33,202 nt of DNA from Acidobacteriaceae bacterium (GTDB taxonomy: Bacteria > Acidobacteriota > Terriglobia > Terriglobales > Acidobacteriaceae), in assembly GCA_003168355.1 (NCBI GenBank), contig PMSQ01000057.1, positions 14,891 to 48,092 on the forward strand. Direction: 5' to 3'. The notes under the pieces are model-generated. The model had not been told where the DNA came from. It was given only the letters and a program-made list of their open reading frames with translations, and ran no database searches. The position numbers and the translations under genes are program-made. Below are positions 1 to 8,704 of this stretch, in pieces (positions within the stretch are counted from its first letter, which is position 1; each line of letters starts with the position of its first letter).

Positions 1-735
1 TGCTCGCAATACGCCAAGGGACTGGCCCACCTGCTCATCTTCGGATTGCTCATCTTCGCCTCCGATCACGCCGGAAGTTGGGATGCGCTGTTCGGCGTCG
101 CCATCGCATTCTTTTACGTCTACCAGATTATCGATGCCGTACGCACGGCTCACGCTCTTCAAGCCGGCCAGCCCGCGCCAGATCCATTCGGTTTGGGACA
201 AGCCTTCAGCATGGGAGAGAAGACTGAGTCCAAGAATATTCCCGCCGTTGCGATCATCCTGATTGGACTCGGCGTGCTCTTCCTGCTGCACACCATGAAC
301 ATCTGGGAGTTCGGCCTCGACCGTTTCTGGCCGCTCATTCTGATCTGCCTGGGAGCCTGGATGTTCGCCCGGCAGTGGGGAATGATCGGAGTTCATCCCG
401 TGGGCTGCACTTGCGCAACCTGCCGCGTGCGCAAAGCTGTCGGATTGAACTGCCGCTGCGACCGCTGCCGCATGCGAAGGATCATGGGGCCGGTCATGCT
501 TCTGACGATCGGAACTTTGTTGCTGCTCCAGAGCCTCGGTGTCGCCAGCTTCGATCGCACCTGGCCAGCCATCCTGCTGGTGGTTGGCGTGGTGAAACTG
601 CTGCAGAGCAATGCCTCCGCAGCCGGTCACGTCAGTCCGCTGTCGCCAACTCAACCTGCTGTCGCGCCGCCTCTGACTCCACCGCCGTCTAATCCTGGAC
701 CCGATGCTTCTTCCGGGGAGGTGCGCAATGTCTAG
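1..735 (+). CDS. DUF5668-type membrane protein, 5' end outside window
   Basis: The frame is open from the first base, so the gene begins upstream; 244 residues are visible. The opening residues (QYAKGLAHLL) resemble the end of the small membrane module that often precedes DUF5668 (LiaI/LiaF-like) domains. Two DUF5668-like helix pairs follow, around visible residues 80-125 and 162-200, each with the WP-x-I/L-L pattern. Between them lies a basic loop with two CxCxxC motifs (Cys136/138/141 and Cys151/153/156), which could bind a metal. The C-terminus is a proline-rich tail. The stop overlaps the start of the next gene by 8 bases, so the two are probably translationally coupled. The family is linked to envelope-stress sensing in Firmicutes; the role here is inferred only. 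Confidence 0.75.
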   Translation, partial: CSQYAKGLAHLLIFGLLIFASDHAGSWDALFGVAIAFFYVYQIIDAVRTAHALQAGQPAPDPFGLGQAFSMGEKTESKNIPAVAIILIGLGVLFLLHTMNIWEFGLDRFWPLILICLGAWMFARQWGMIGVHPVGCTCATCRVRKAVGLNCRCDRCRMRRIMGPVMLLTIGTLLLLQSLGVASFDRTWPAILLVVGVVKLLQSNASAAGHVSPLSPTQPAVAPPLTPPPSNPGPDASSGEVRNV

Positions 736-2242
736 TCCTGCCTCCTATCCGGTGCAGCCCCCCGTTCCTCCACCGCTTCCACCGCGCCGTCACCGCCGTT
801 CCTTTGCCGGACCGTTCGTGCTGATCGTCCTCGGGATCGTTTTTCTCCTTGGCAATCTGCACCTGCTCTCCTGGGCGCATCTGGGTGCTTGGTTTGCTCA
901 CTACTGGCCGCTACTGTTGATCCTTTGGGGAGTTATCAAGCTGCTCGAGCACCACCAGGCCCAGCGCGAGGGATTACCCGCTCGCGGCATCGGCGCCGGA
1001 GGAGTTTTTCTGGTCATCATCATCGTCGTCTGCGGTCTCGCCGCCACCCAGGCCTCGCGCTTCAACTGGGGCGAAATCCGCGACAACATGAATATCGACG
1101 ACGGAGACCTCGATAACATTTTCGGCGAGACCTTCAACTTCGACGCTCACCTCGAACAGAACATACCGCCCGCCGCTACCGGCCTGCGCGTGAACGACGA
1201 TCACGGCGCCGTCCGGGTCAGCGTCGCTGACGACAATAAAATCACCGTCACCGTCCGCAAGCGTGTGGGAGCGGAAAACCAGGGTGACGCCGACAAATAC
1301 AACGCACAAACGAACCCGACGATCACCACAACGGGCGGTTTGTTAACGCTCGATGCCAAGACTCAAGCCTCTGGCGGCCACTCCGTACAGAGCGATCTCG
1401 ATATCTCAATCCCTCGCAAGATGACACTGCAAGTGACCTCACGCAGGGGCGATGTTTCCGTCACCGGCCGCGACGGAGAAGTAGAGATCAACAACCAGCA
1501 CGGCGAGGTTTCCGTAGAAGACGTTGCCGGAAACGTGAAACTGAGTCTCGAGAAGAGTTCTGCCAAAGTCGAGCAGATCACCGGTGATGTCCACATCAAC
1601 GGCCGCCTTAACGAAGTCTCGGTTACTGACGTCAAAGGCGGGGCTCAACTCGAAGGCGAGTTCCAGGAGAGCGTCAAGCTCGCCCGCATCAGCAAGAACG
1701 TGACCTTCAAGTCCTCCCGCACGGACATGGAGTTCTCGCGTATCGATGGCGATCTAGATCTTGATTCCGACGACCTGCACGCCGAGCAGGTCACCGGTCC
1801 CGTCCACCTGACTACACGCTCCAAGCAGATTCGTTTGGTAGATGTGTCTGGCGATCTCCGCCTGCAGAATGACAATGGCGGCATCGAAGTCTCCATGCGA
1901 TCCCTCGGAAATGTGCAGATCGACAGCCGCAACGGAGACGTCCAGCTAAGCGTGCCTGACAAGGCCGGCTTCCACATCGACGCCCGTACCCGCGATGGCG
2001 AAATCCAGTCTGACTTCCCTGGCTTGAAGATCGACAATGACGACCACCAGGCCACCGCCAGCGGCAGCGTGGGAAATGCCGCTTCTCACATCGTGATCAA
2101 CAACGAGCACGACGGCATCGAACTCCGCAAAGCCTCATCCAGCGCCGCGCCCACGGCACCCCCGGCTCCTCCGGCCGCGCCAGCAAGGCCCGCCAAAGCC
2201 CTGCCCGCCCCCAAGTCAAAAGTGGAACCAACAGAAAACTAA
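728..2242 (+). CDS. DUF4097-family envelope protein with LiaI/LiaF-like N-terminus
   Basis: The start at 728 is chosen because GGGGAGG lies 6 bases upstream; an in-frame ATG at 704 lacks this. The 504-residue protein has a proline-rich cytoplasmic start and a LiaF-like helix pair with WPLLLILWGV. A third hydrophobic segment (FLVIIIVVCGLAA) follows, then a long exported region rich in short repeated beta-strand motifs such as GDVSV, GEVSV and GDVQLSV. That pattern is typical of DUF4097 beta-helix-like repeats. The C-terminal 40 residues are Ala/Pro-rich. It overlaps the upstream DUF5668 gene, so the pair likely forms one operon acting at the cytoplasmic membrane. In other bacteria such proteins accompany anti-sigma or PspC-type stress systems; no substrate or enzymatic residues are visible. 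Confidence 0.75.
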   Translation: MSSPASYPVQPPVPPPLPPRRHRRSFAGPFVLIVLGIVFLLGNLHLLSWAHLGAWFAHYWPLLLILWGVIKLLEHHQAQREGLPARGIGAGGVFLVIIIVVCGLAATQASRFNWGEIRDNMNIDDGDLDNIFGETFNFDAHLEQNIPPAATGLRVNDDHGAVRVSVADDNKITVTVRKRVGAENQGDADKYNAQTNPTITTTGGLLTLDAKTQASGGHSVQSDLDISIPRKMTLQVTSRRGDVSVTGRDGEVEINNQHGEVSVEDVAGNVKLSLEKSSAKVEQITGDVHINGRLNEVSVTDVKGGAQLEGEFQESVKLARISKNVTFKSSRTDMEFSRIDGDLDLDSDDLHAEQVTGPVHLTTRSKQIRLVDVSGDLRLQNDNGGIEVSMRSLGNVQIDSRNGDVQLSVPDKAGFHIDARTRDGEIQSDFPGLKIDNDDHQATASGSVGNAASHIVINNEHDGIELRKASSSAAPTAPPAPPAAPARPAKALPAPKSKVEPTEN

Positions 2243-2272
2243 GACAAGCGCTTTGCGAGGAGGGATTAGTGT

Positions 2273-2313
2273 GGGGACAGCCGCCCTCGGCTGTCCTCGG
2301 GCGCAGCCCGATG
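2273..2313. repeat. GGACAGCC/GGCTGTCC palindromic repeat, copy 1
   Basis: An imperfect dyad (GGGACAGCCGCCCTCGGCTGTCC-like) is followed by a second small dyad (CGGGCGCAGCCCG). Related copies occur near 20660, 22733 and 24426, all between genes. Here it lies between two convergent genes and could also act as a transcription stop, although there is no T-run. Confidence 0.6.
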
Positions 2314-2359
2314 GTTTGGTTAGCTGGATTGAATCTTGGATCTCGTCGGCAGCGACGAA

Positions 2360-3058
2360 TCACCCTTCCAACTTACGCCGCGTCAGCTCTTCCACCCGTG
2401 CCAGCACCTCATCCTCACCCAACTCCGTCGAATCGATCACCACCGCGTCTTCCGCCGCCATCAACGGAGATGCGGCACGGGTGCGGTCGCGCCGGTCGCG
2501 TTCGCGCAGGTCCGCGGCCACGCTCGCAGCTACTTCCCCTTTAATTTTCTGCTGCTCCATGCGCCGCTGCTCGCGCACCACCGGGTCGGCGTCGAGAAAG
2601 ATTTTCAAGTCAGCATCGGGAAAGACTTTCGTTCCGATGTCCCGGCCTTCCATCACCACGCCACCGCCCACGCCCATCTCCCGCTGACGCGCCACCATCC
2701 AGGCCCGCACTTTTGGATGCACCGACACACGCGATGCTGCCTCGGTAACATCGCGCTCGCGGATGCGCGAGGAAACGTCGTGCCCGTTGAGCAGCGTGCG
2801 GTTCCCGTTCAACGTCGGCTCAAGCTGAATGCGCGATTCCTGCGCCAGCTTTACCAGCGCCGTTTCGTCATCAAACGATGCATCTTGATCGATGGCTTTC
2901 AGCGCCAGCGCCCGGTACATGGCGCCGCTCTCCAGGTTCACGTAGCCCAGCTTGCGCGCCAGCCGGGAGGCAATTGTGCTCTTGCCCGCGCCCGCCGGGC
3001 CGTCGATGGCAATGATCAGTTTGCGCCCAGAGTGGTTGTGATTCGATTGGTCGGTCAT
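2360..3058 (-). CDS. cmk: Cytidylate kinase
   Basis: Phosphorylates CMP and dCMP with ATP in the cytoplasm as part of pyrimidine nucleotide supply. The 232-residue length is usual for the family. Residues 17-26 form the P-loop (DGPAGAGKST), SGAMYRALAL follows as the CMP-binding segment, and MEGRDIGTKVFPDAD is the conserved NMP-kinase motif, with the LID-region arginines after it. The ATG at 3058 has no Shine-Dalgarno sequence. A TACAAT box ends 11 bases upstream on the minus strand, which suggests a leaderless or very short-leader mRNA. It is transcribed divergently from the di-haem oxidoreductase at 3132. Confidence 0.95.
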   Translation of the reverse strand: MTDQSNHNHSGRKLIIAIDGPAGAGKSTIASRLARKLGYVNLESGAMYRALALKAIDQDASFDDETALVKLAQESRIQLEPTLNGNRTLLNGHDVSSRIRERDVTEAASRVSVHPKVRAWMVARQREMGVGGGVVMEGRDIGTKVFPDADLKIFLDADPVVREQRRMEQQKIKGEVAASVAADLRERDRRDRTRAASPLMAAEDAVVIDSTELGEDEVLARVEELTRRKLEG

Positions 3059-3131
3059 TTCGCGAGTAGATTGTACACGTCGATCTCCCTGATTTTCCGC
3101 TTCCCGTTCCGCTTACAATAGTGTCGGCCAA
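3059..3131. promoter_or_regulatory. Divergent promoter region between cmk and the di-haem oxidoreductase
   Basis: Two TACAAT -10-like hexamers face outward: 3072-3077 (read on minus, 11 bases to or near the cmk ATG) and 3114-3119 (plus, 12 bases before the ATG at 3132). Neither start codon has a recognisable ribosome-binding site, which fits leaderless starts. The -35 elements are weak. Confidence 0.4.
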
Positions 3132-4532
3132 ATGCTTTCGACGCCACAACAATTTCGTTCCGCCCAGTCTCGTTCTGCAGAACGGTTGATTCCGTTCGCG
3201 GCATCGTTGCTGATGCTCCTGGCAGTCGTCCCATGCACGACCGCGCAGACCGCGGCGCCAAAAAACGCCCGCGACCCAGGCGTGCGCGAAGACCGCGTGG
3301 GTGCGGGCGGGGCGATCGCCGGTCTAACCGCTGCCCAACAGTCTTTTTTCTCTGCCGGTCTCATGACCTTCCGGCAACTCGCCGCGGTCACGGGCTCAAT
3401 TCCCAACACCCGAAAAGGTCTTGGGCCAACGTTCAATGCGCAATCCTGCGCCCAGTGCCACTCCCAGCCCGCGATCGGTGGAAGCAGTCCCGCGGTCAAC
3501 CCGCAAATTGGCGCAGCCATCGCCCAGGGCGCAGTCAACCAGATCCCTTCCTTTATCAGCGCCCGTGGCCCGGTGCGCGTGCCCCGCCTTCCTTACTCGG
3601 CCGACATGCTTCAGCCGGATGGCAGCGTTCATAATCTGTTCACCATCACCGGGCGCAAGGACGCCCCCGGCTGCAAGCTCGCGCAACCAAACTTCCAACA
3701 AGCGGCAGAGAGTGGAAATCTCATCTTCCGCATACCGACTCCCGTATTCGGTGGCGGCCTCATCGAATCGATCCCCGACTCCGCGCTCCTGGCCAACATG
3801 AATTCCGACGCCGCCAGGAAACGCAGCCTTGGCATCGCCGGCCATCCCAACGTCAGCGCCAACGACACCACCATCACTCGATTCGGATGGAAGGCACAAA
3901 ACAAGTCGCTGGAAATAGCTGCCGGGGAAGCCGACAACCTGGAAATCGGCGTCACCAACGAACTCTTTCCCAACGAACTCGACGGCACTCCCGGTTGCCA
4001 GTTCAACGGCACTCCCGAAGACGCCACCACCCTCAACCCAGATGGAAGCATCCTTCCCAGCGATCTGGTCCGCTTCGCAACCTTTATGCGCCTCCTCGAT
4101 CAGCCCCGCCCAGCACCAGCCACGCCCTCGACCACCCACGGCGGGCAAGTCTTCGCGCAGATCGGCTGCGCCCTGTGCCACACTCCGTCATTCACCACCA
4201 GCGAGTCCAGCGTGGCTGCGCTCAGCAATATCCAGGCAAACCTGTTTTCCGATCTTCTGCTTCACCATATGGGACCGAGCCTCGCCGACAACGTAGCCCA
4301 GGGACGCGCCCGCGGAGACGAGTTTCGTACCGCTCCGCTCTGGGGCCTGGGCCAGCGGATTTTCTTTCTTCACGATGGACGAACCACAGATTTGCTTCAG
4401 GCGATCGAAAACCATTCCAGACGCGGCGATCATCGGTACCCAGATTCAGAAGCCAACGCCGTGATCGACACCTTCAGGAAACTCTCGGGAACAGATAAGC
4501 AAGATCTGCTGAACTTCCTGAGATCGCTGTAA
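3132..4532 (+). CDS. Exported di-haem oxidoreductase (DUF1111/thiol oxidoreductase family)
   Basis: A 466-residue protein with a basic N-terminus and a hydrophobic signal segment at about residues 20-39, so probably periplasmic or surface located. Two c-type haem sites are visible, CAQCH at 106-110 and CALCH at 346-350. Near the end, WGLGQRIFFLHDGRTTDLLQAIENH (about 404-429) is the conserved C-terminal signature of the DUF1111 di-haem family, related to bacterial di-haem peroxidases. Its electron donor and substrate are unknown. It stands alone between cmk and the winged-helix gene on the other strand. If the transcript is leaderless the ATG at 3132 is the natural start; the first 18 residues look like an extended n-region, so a later start is possible. 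Confidence 0.85.
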   Translation: MLSTPQQFRSAQSRSAERLIPFAASLLMLLAVVPCTTAQTAAPKNARDPGVREDRVGAGGAIAGLTAAQQSFFSAGLMTFRQLAAVTGSIPNTRKGLGPTFNAQSCAQCHSQPAIGGSSPAVNPQIGAAIAQGAVNQIPSFISARGPVRVPRLPYSADMLQPDGSVHNLFTITGRKDAPGCKLAQPNFQQAAESGNLIFRIPTPVFGGGLIESIPDSALLANMNSDAARKRSLGIAGHPNVSANDTTITRFGWKAQNKSLEIAAGEADNLEIGVTNELFPNELDGTPGCQFNGTPEDATTLNPDGSILPSDLVRFATFMRLLDQPRPAPATPSTTHGGQVFAQIGCALCHTPSFTTSESSVAALSNIQANLFSDLLLHHMGPSLADNVAQGRARGDEFRTAPLWGLGQRIFFLHDGRTTDLLQAIENHSRRGDHRYPDSEANAVIDTFRKLSGTDKQDLLNFLRSL

Positions 4533-4551
4533 CAGCTATGAATTTTGGATC

Positions 4552-5490
4552 TCAATGCTTAGGAAGGAAGGTTCGGCGGGGCGTACGTGCCACGACAACG
4601 GGCCGTGAACGAACGCGGTTGACTGGTGCCTCAATCTGGCTCACCACCGTTTCCTTCGCCGGCGTGATCTGCAGCATCGATCTTCCACTCACGTGTACAA
4701 AGCTCAGCTCTCGCGCCGCCAGCAGCGCATTCACAGCCTCCTTCACCCGCGACCGCGCCACAAAATTTCCGAAGAAGCTTTCCAGCTCCGTCTGGTCGGC
4801 GGCAATCACGCAATCCATATATTTCGAGAGCAGCGCCGAGAGCGCCTGCTGCACCGACAATCCCACGCCCTCGCGCACCGCGTCCGGCGCCCAGCGGTAC
4901 AGCACATCCCAGAACGAGCCTTCGCCGGCCTTATAGTCCACGCGCGTGATGCGCAGCTTCGACAACAACTCCCCCAGCGCTTTATCGAGCGCGGGAAGCG
5001 AAACGCTGCCGCCCAGCGCCTCCTGCAGCTTTTGCTTGGAGATTGGCCCATCGCGCCGGATCAGCTCAAAGGCATCGCAAGCCAGCGGCGAATAAGGAGA
5101 TCGCGGCCCCTGCTTGGGCCCGAGCTTGGGATTGCGTTCGCCCACCAGCGCATAAAAATAAGGAAAGGCCGAAGCCGCGATGAGGAACGCATTGTTCTCC
5201 TCGAAGAGATTCGCCTCGTAGGCCGCCCGCTCGCGCAACAACCGCACCATGAGTTCCGTGGCCGCCAACGCCCGCGGATCGGAATACGCATGCTGCCACG
5301 TCGGAAGACGATGATCGGAACCAACAAACGCTCCAATAAACGTGGGCACCGGCATGGTCGGGCGCACCGGATACATCAGGCAGAATCCCACGTCCTCAAC
5401 AAACACGCGTGCTTCTTCGATGGTCCGGATGGGATTGCCATCCAGTCGCCACTTCTCGCGCCGCAGTTGTTGCAGATCCTGTTCGGTCAT
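4552..5490 (-). CDS. AlkZ-related winged-helix protein (putative DNA glycosylase relative)
   Basis: About 312 residues from the ATG at 5490. The reading frame can be extended to a TTG at 5508, but those codons lie inside a heptamer repeat, so the ATG is preferred. No convincing Shine-Dalgarno sequence precedes it. The middle and C-terminal parts show tandem winged-helix character, for example RRDGPISKQKLQEAL and a second segment with SRVKEAVNALLAARELSFVHV. The N-terminal WRLDGNPIRTIEEARVFVEDVGFCL resembles AlkZ/YcaQ-like proteins, which unhook interstrand crosslinks by base excision. The catalytic QxQ/QxD motif of true AlkZ was not identified, so catalysis is uncertain. It lies downstream of mutL on the same strand, which fits a DNA-repair theme without proving it. 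Confidence 0.55.
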   Translation of the reverse strand: MTEQDLQQLRREKWRLDGNPIRTIEEARVFVEDVGFCLMYPVRPTMPVPTFIGAFVGSDHRLPTWQHAYSDPRALAATELMVRLLRERAAYEANLFEENNAFLIAASAFPYFYALVGERNPKLGPKQGPRSPYSPLACDAFELIRRDGPISKQKLQEALGGSVSLPALDKALGELLSKLRITRVDYKAGEGSFWDVLYRWAPDAVREGVGLSVQQALSALLSKYMDCVIAADQTELESFFGNFVARSRVKEAVNALLAARELSFVHVSGRSMLQITPAKETVVSQIEAPVNRVRSRPVVVARTPRRTFLPKH

Positions 5491-5502
5491 AAGGAGATCA
5501 GT

Positions 5503-5600
5503 TAGCAATTGGCAATTGGTAATTAGCAGTCCGCTTTGGGCTCAACACCCGTGAGCGCATCTGCGAGCCGCTAATTGCTACCTGCCGATTGCTAATTGCT
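5503..5600. repeat. Two inverted heptanucleotide arrays (TAGCAAT type)
   Basis: From 5503 to 5530 four 7-base units follow in tandem: TAGCAAT, TGGCAAT, TGGTAAT, TAGCAGT. From about 5571 to 5600 similar units appear in opposite orientation (ATTGCTA-type). About 40 bases of unrelated sequence separate them. The array lies between mutL and the AlkZ-like gene, and its left end runs into the 5' end of the latter. Confidence 0.65.
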
Positions 5601-5609
5601 TCTTCTCGC

Positions 5610-7703
5610 TCAGATTCTCTTAAACGCCTTCTGAATATCCTTTACAGAATACCGCAGGACCACCGGCCTGCCGTGCGGGCAAGACATCGGGTGGTCCGTT
5701 TTCGCCAGTTCGGCGAGCAGCCACTCCATTTTATTTTGCTCCAGCGGCATGTTCACCTTGATTGCCGCATGGCACGCAATAGACGCGGCAATGCGCCCGC
5801 GAATCTTCTCCAGGTTGAGCGACTGCTCCTCCCGCGAGATCTGGTCGAGCAGTTCGTGGAGCATGCGCTCAACCGCCGCCGCATCCACTCCCGCCGGCGC
5901 AACTTTCACCGCGACACTCCGCGCCCCGAAAGGCTCGGCCTCGAAGCCGTTGTGCTGCAGTTCGTCCGCAATCTCCGCAAACACCGCCTGCTGCGCTGGA
6001 GACAGCTCCAGCACGATCGGCATCAGCAGCCGCTGGCTCTCCACCTTCCGCGCCGCACGCTGCTTCAGTATGCGTTCAAACAACACGCGCTCGTGCGCCA
6101 CATGCTGGTCGACAATCCATAACCCATCTTCATTCACCGCCAGAATAAACGAATTGCGAATTTGTCCCAGCGGCCGGAGCGACGAAAGCGCGGCCAGCGT
6201 CGAGTCTTCCCCGCTCGCGTTTTCCGAAACATCCAGCGCGGGTGCGCAGCCATTGTCCGGAATTGTCTCTGCTATCGCATCGACGAAGCGACTTTCGAGT
6301 CCCCGCGCGACTGGAATCGCGGCATTCGCCTCTACCGCAATCCCGCCCTCGAACTGAAAGCGCGCGGAAACCGGTGCGGCCACCGGTGCCTGCAACGCGA
6401 ACCCGGCCCCGCCCGCAGGCTCACAAAATGCGCGCCCCGGCGCTCCCGACGCTGACCCGAGGTCGGAAGGCAGCTCCCATTCTCTCGCACCCGGCGTCAG
6501 CCCCGAGCTGGCGGTAGCGTGAGCGTGAATCTGCGTGGTGAACTGCGGCGCCGGACGCGCTTTCATCAGCGCCGCACGCACCGTGTCGCGCACAAAATCG
6601 TGCATCACCGTCGATTGCCGAAAGCGCACCTCCGTCTTCGAGGGGTGCACGTTCACATCCACCTCGCCCGGCGGCAATTCCAAAAACAGCAGCACCACCG
6701 GATACACCGTCGGCGGAATAATGTTGCGATAAGCCTCCGTCAATCCGTGCTGCACCAGCCGGTCACGAATCAGCCGTCCGTTGACGAACACAAAAATCGA
6801 ATTGCGATTCAGCTTCTGGATCTCCGGCTTCGAAACAAACCCGTGAAGCCGCATCTCGCCCGGCGTGGAGCGGGCGCCCCGCCCGCTTTCGTCGTCCTCC
6901 TCCACTTCCTGCCTCCGCCACGGCGGAGGTTGCGGCAGCCCCACGCGCTCCAGCGGCTGCACCGCGGCAACCGCAATCAACTGGTCGAGCGTTTCCTTGC
7001 CGAATACCTGGTAGACGCGCTCGCTATACCCGGCCACCGGCGGCGCCACCAGCATGGCATTGGTGGCCGAATGCAATTCGAAATGCTTCTCCGGATGCGC
7101 CAGCGCGTAGTGCGTCACCAGCGACGCGATGTGCGACAGCTCGGTCGACTCCGCCTTCAAAAACTTTTTCCGCGCCGGAGTATTAAAGAACAAATCCCGC
7201 ACCGTAATCGACGTTCCCTCGGGCAACCCGGCTTCTTCGACGCGCGCCATCTTGCCGCCATTGATCTCAATCACGGTCCCCGAGGGTGCCCCACTCAAGC
7301 CGTCCTTTGACTTGGGTGGGGATTCGACCGTCCCTGAGATTGATCTATCCGATGCTCCTGCGCAAGTCTCCAGCCGCAGCCTCGACACTGACGCAATCGA
7401 GGGCAGCGCCTCCCCGCGAAATCCGAGCGTAGCCACGCTCAGCAGGTCTTCGGCATCTTTAATCTTCGAGGTCGCATGTCGCTCAAACGCCAGCATGGCA
7501 TCGTCGCGCACCATGCCGCATCCGTTGTCCGTGATCTGAATCAGCTTCTTTCCGCCCGCCTCCACGCTGATCTTGATCCGCGTCGCCCCCGCGTCCAGCG
7601 CGTTCTCCAGCAACTCCTTCACCACCGAGGCAGGCCGCTCCACCACCTCGCCGGCGGCGATCTTGTTGGCAACCTGCTCGGAAAGTACGTGAATGCGCCC
7701 CAT
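5610..7703 (-). CDS. mutL: DNA mismatch repair protein MutL (endonuclease type)
   Basis: Couples MutS mismatch recognition to strand incision. The 697 residues begin GRIHVLSEQVANKIAAGEVVERP and include ELLENALDAGA and GFRGEALPSIA, the GHKL ATPase motifs. SIFVFVNGRLIRD and VDVNVHPSKTEVRF lie in the transducer domain. A low-complexity linker rich in Pro, Ala and Gly spans roughly residues 400-500. The C-terminal domain carries DQHVAHERVLFE, a slight variant (Val for Ala) of the endonuclease metal-binding motif, together with ACHAAIK and the closing CPHGRP. It is therefore expected to nick DNA itself, as in bacteria without MutH. The ATG at 7703 gives the standard family N-terminus. Confidence 0.96.
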   Translation of the reverse strand: MGRIHVLSEQVANKIAAGEVVERPASVVKELLENALDAGATRIKISVEAGGKKLIQITDNGCGMVRDDAMLAFERHATSKIKDAEDLLSVATLGFRGEALPSIASVSRLRLETCAGASDRSISGTVESPPKSKDGLSGAPSGTVIEINGGKMARVEEAGLPEGTSITVRDLFFNTPARKKFLKAESTELSHIASLVTHYALAHPEKHFELHSATNAMLVAPPVAGYSERVYQVFGKETLDQLIAVAAVQPLERVGLPQPPPWRRQEVEEDDESGRGARSTPGEMRLHGFVSKPEIQKLNRNSIFVFVNGRLIRDRLVQHGLTEAYRNIIPPTVYPVVLLFLELPPGEVDVNVHPSKTEVRFRQSTVMHDFVRDTVRAALMKARPAPQFTTQIHAHATASSGLTPGAREWELPSDLGSASGAPGRAFCEPAGGAGFALQAPVAAPVSARFQFEGGIAVEANAAIPVARGLESRFVDAIAETIPDNGCAPALDVSENASGEDSTLAALSSLRPLGQIRNSFILAVNEDGLWIVDQHVAHERVLFERILKQRAARKVESQRLLMPIVLELSPAQQAVFAEIADELQHNGFEAEPFGARSVAVKVAPAGVDAAAVERMLHELLDQISREEQSLNLEKIRGRIAASIACHAAIKVNMPLEQNKMEWLLAELAKTDHPMSCPHGRPVVLRYSVKDIQKAFKRI

Positions 7704-7719
7704 AAAGATGTTCCCGGTT

Positions 7720-7954
7720 CTCAGCTTTCAGAGATTGTCGGGGACAGGCCCAGTTTCGCAGATGGCAGCGCGGAAGGCAAAGATGCGGAAGCACCGAAGG
7801 CTGAGCCAGGCTTCAGGCTTCGACCATCGGGCTTCAGCCAAATCGCCTTCTGCCGGTGCAGCATGGTTGCGCGGGTTGCGCCGAAGCCCGATAGCCGAAG
7901 CCCACCTGCTGGTACTATTTATTCTTGTCTCCTGAGGACCAATCGGGGCGATCA
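7720..7954. repeat. Intergenic region with heptamer-like GCCCGAA/GGCTTCA repeats
   Basis: Between mutL and the carbonic anhydrase gene the sequence holds degenerate 7-base-periodic motifs: GCTTCAG/GCTTCGA at about 7809-7845 and GAAGCCCGATAGCCGAAGCCC at about 7882-7905. These resemble the GCCCGAA arrays inside mtaB and at 30757. TACTAT at about 7913-7918 is a possible -10 box for the downstream gene. Confidence 0.4.
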
Positions 7955-8485
7955 ATGATTCGATCCTTCAAAGGCATGCGGCCTACGATCCCTGCGAGTT
8001 GTTACGTGGACGAGTCGGCGCAGATCATCGGCGACGTAGTGCTCGGGGAACACGCCTCGGTGTGGATGAATGCAGTGTTGCGCGGCGACGTGTACGCCAT
8101 CCGCATCGGCGCGCATTCGAACGTGCAGGACTGCAGTGTTTTGCACGGGATGAAGAATCAATACGGTGTGACGCTGGGCGAGTATGTCACCGTAGGGCAT
8201 TCCGTAACGTTGCACGGCTGCGTTATCGAAGATCGATGCCTGATCGGCATGGGCTCAATCATTCTGAATGGCGCGAAAATCGGTGCAGGTTCGATCATCG
8301 CGGCCGGCACGCTGATTCCCGAGCGCACGGTGGTCGAGCCCGGAGCGCTTTGGATGGGCTCGCCCGGAAAGTTCCGCCGCAAGCTGGAAACAGGCGAGGA
8401 CGAGACGATCATGCGCTACGCGCGGAATTATCTGGGATATACGGAAGAATATTTGCGGGAGCGGGGAGTAAAGCTGTCATCCTGA
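7955..8485 (+). CDS. Gamma-carbonic anhydrase family protein
   Basis: A 176-residue left-handed beta-helix protein of the hexapeptide-repeat superfamily. Tandem [LIV]-G-x4 turns run through most of the chain (IIGDVV, VWMNAVLRGD, IRIGAHSNVQDCSVLHG, VTLGEYVTVGHSVTLHG, LIGMGSIILNGAKIGAGSIIAAG). Three histidines (VLH, VGH and LHG) match the spacing of the zinc/iron ligands of gamma-carbonic anhydrases. Family members hydrate CO2 or bind related substrates, and many bacterial ones have unproven activity. The ATG at 7955 gives the conserved start; an in-frame TTG at 7925 is an alternative. It is monocistronic, and a repeat cluster follows its stop. Confidence 0.88.
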   Translation: MIRSFKGMRPTIPASCYVDESAQIIGDVVLGEHASVWMNAVLRGDVYAIRIGAHSNVQDCSVLHGMKNQYGVTLGEYVTVGHSVTLHGCVIEDRCLIGMGSIILNGAKIGAGSIIAAGTLIPERTVVEPGALWMGSPGKFRRKLETGEDETIMRYARNYLGYTEEYLRERGVKLSS

Positions 8486-8690
8486 GCGTCCCAAAGGGAC
8501 GCGTGAGAATAGCCCGGCGTTTCAACGCCGGGAGGCGGGACCGAGCCGCTTCCCGTCCCGTTAGGGACGGCTGAAATCGATGGTGAGCGATTGGGGGTAT
8601 TCAGTCGTGCCTACGGCACGAGGTTGGAACCATCGCTTACCGCCACTGAAGTGGTGGGCTAGTATCGGAGGTCCCTCCGGGACCTGACGG
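8474..8690. repeat. Cluster of five short palindromes upstream of hisS
   Basis: Between the carbonic anhydrase and hisS lie successive small hairpins: a TGTCATCCTGAGCG start with GTCCCAAAGGGAC, CCCGGCG-TTTCAA-CGCCGGG, CCCGTCCCGTTAGGGACGG, TCGTGCC-TAC-GGCACGA, CCACTGAAGTGG and GGTCCCTCCGGGACC. They read like a mosaic of several repeat families and leave only about 14 bases before the hisS start codon, so they form most of any hisS leader. Confidence 0.65.
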
Positions 8691-8704
8691 GGATTGAGAA
8701 CGAA

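Noticed and set aside
2253-3121. Plus-strand frames across cmk
   Set aside because: They mirror the cytidylate kinase coding sequence and contain no recognisable domain.
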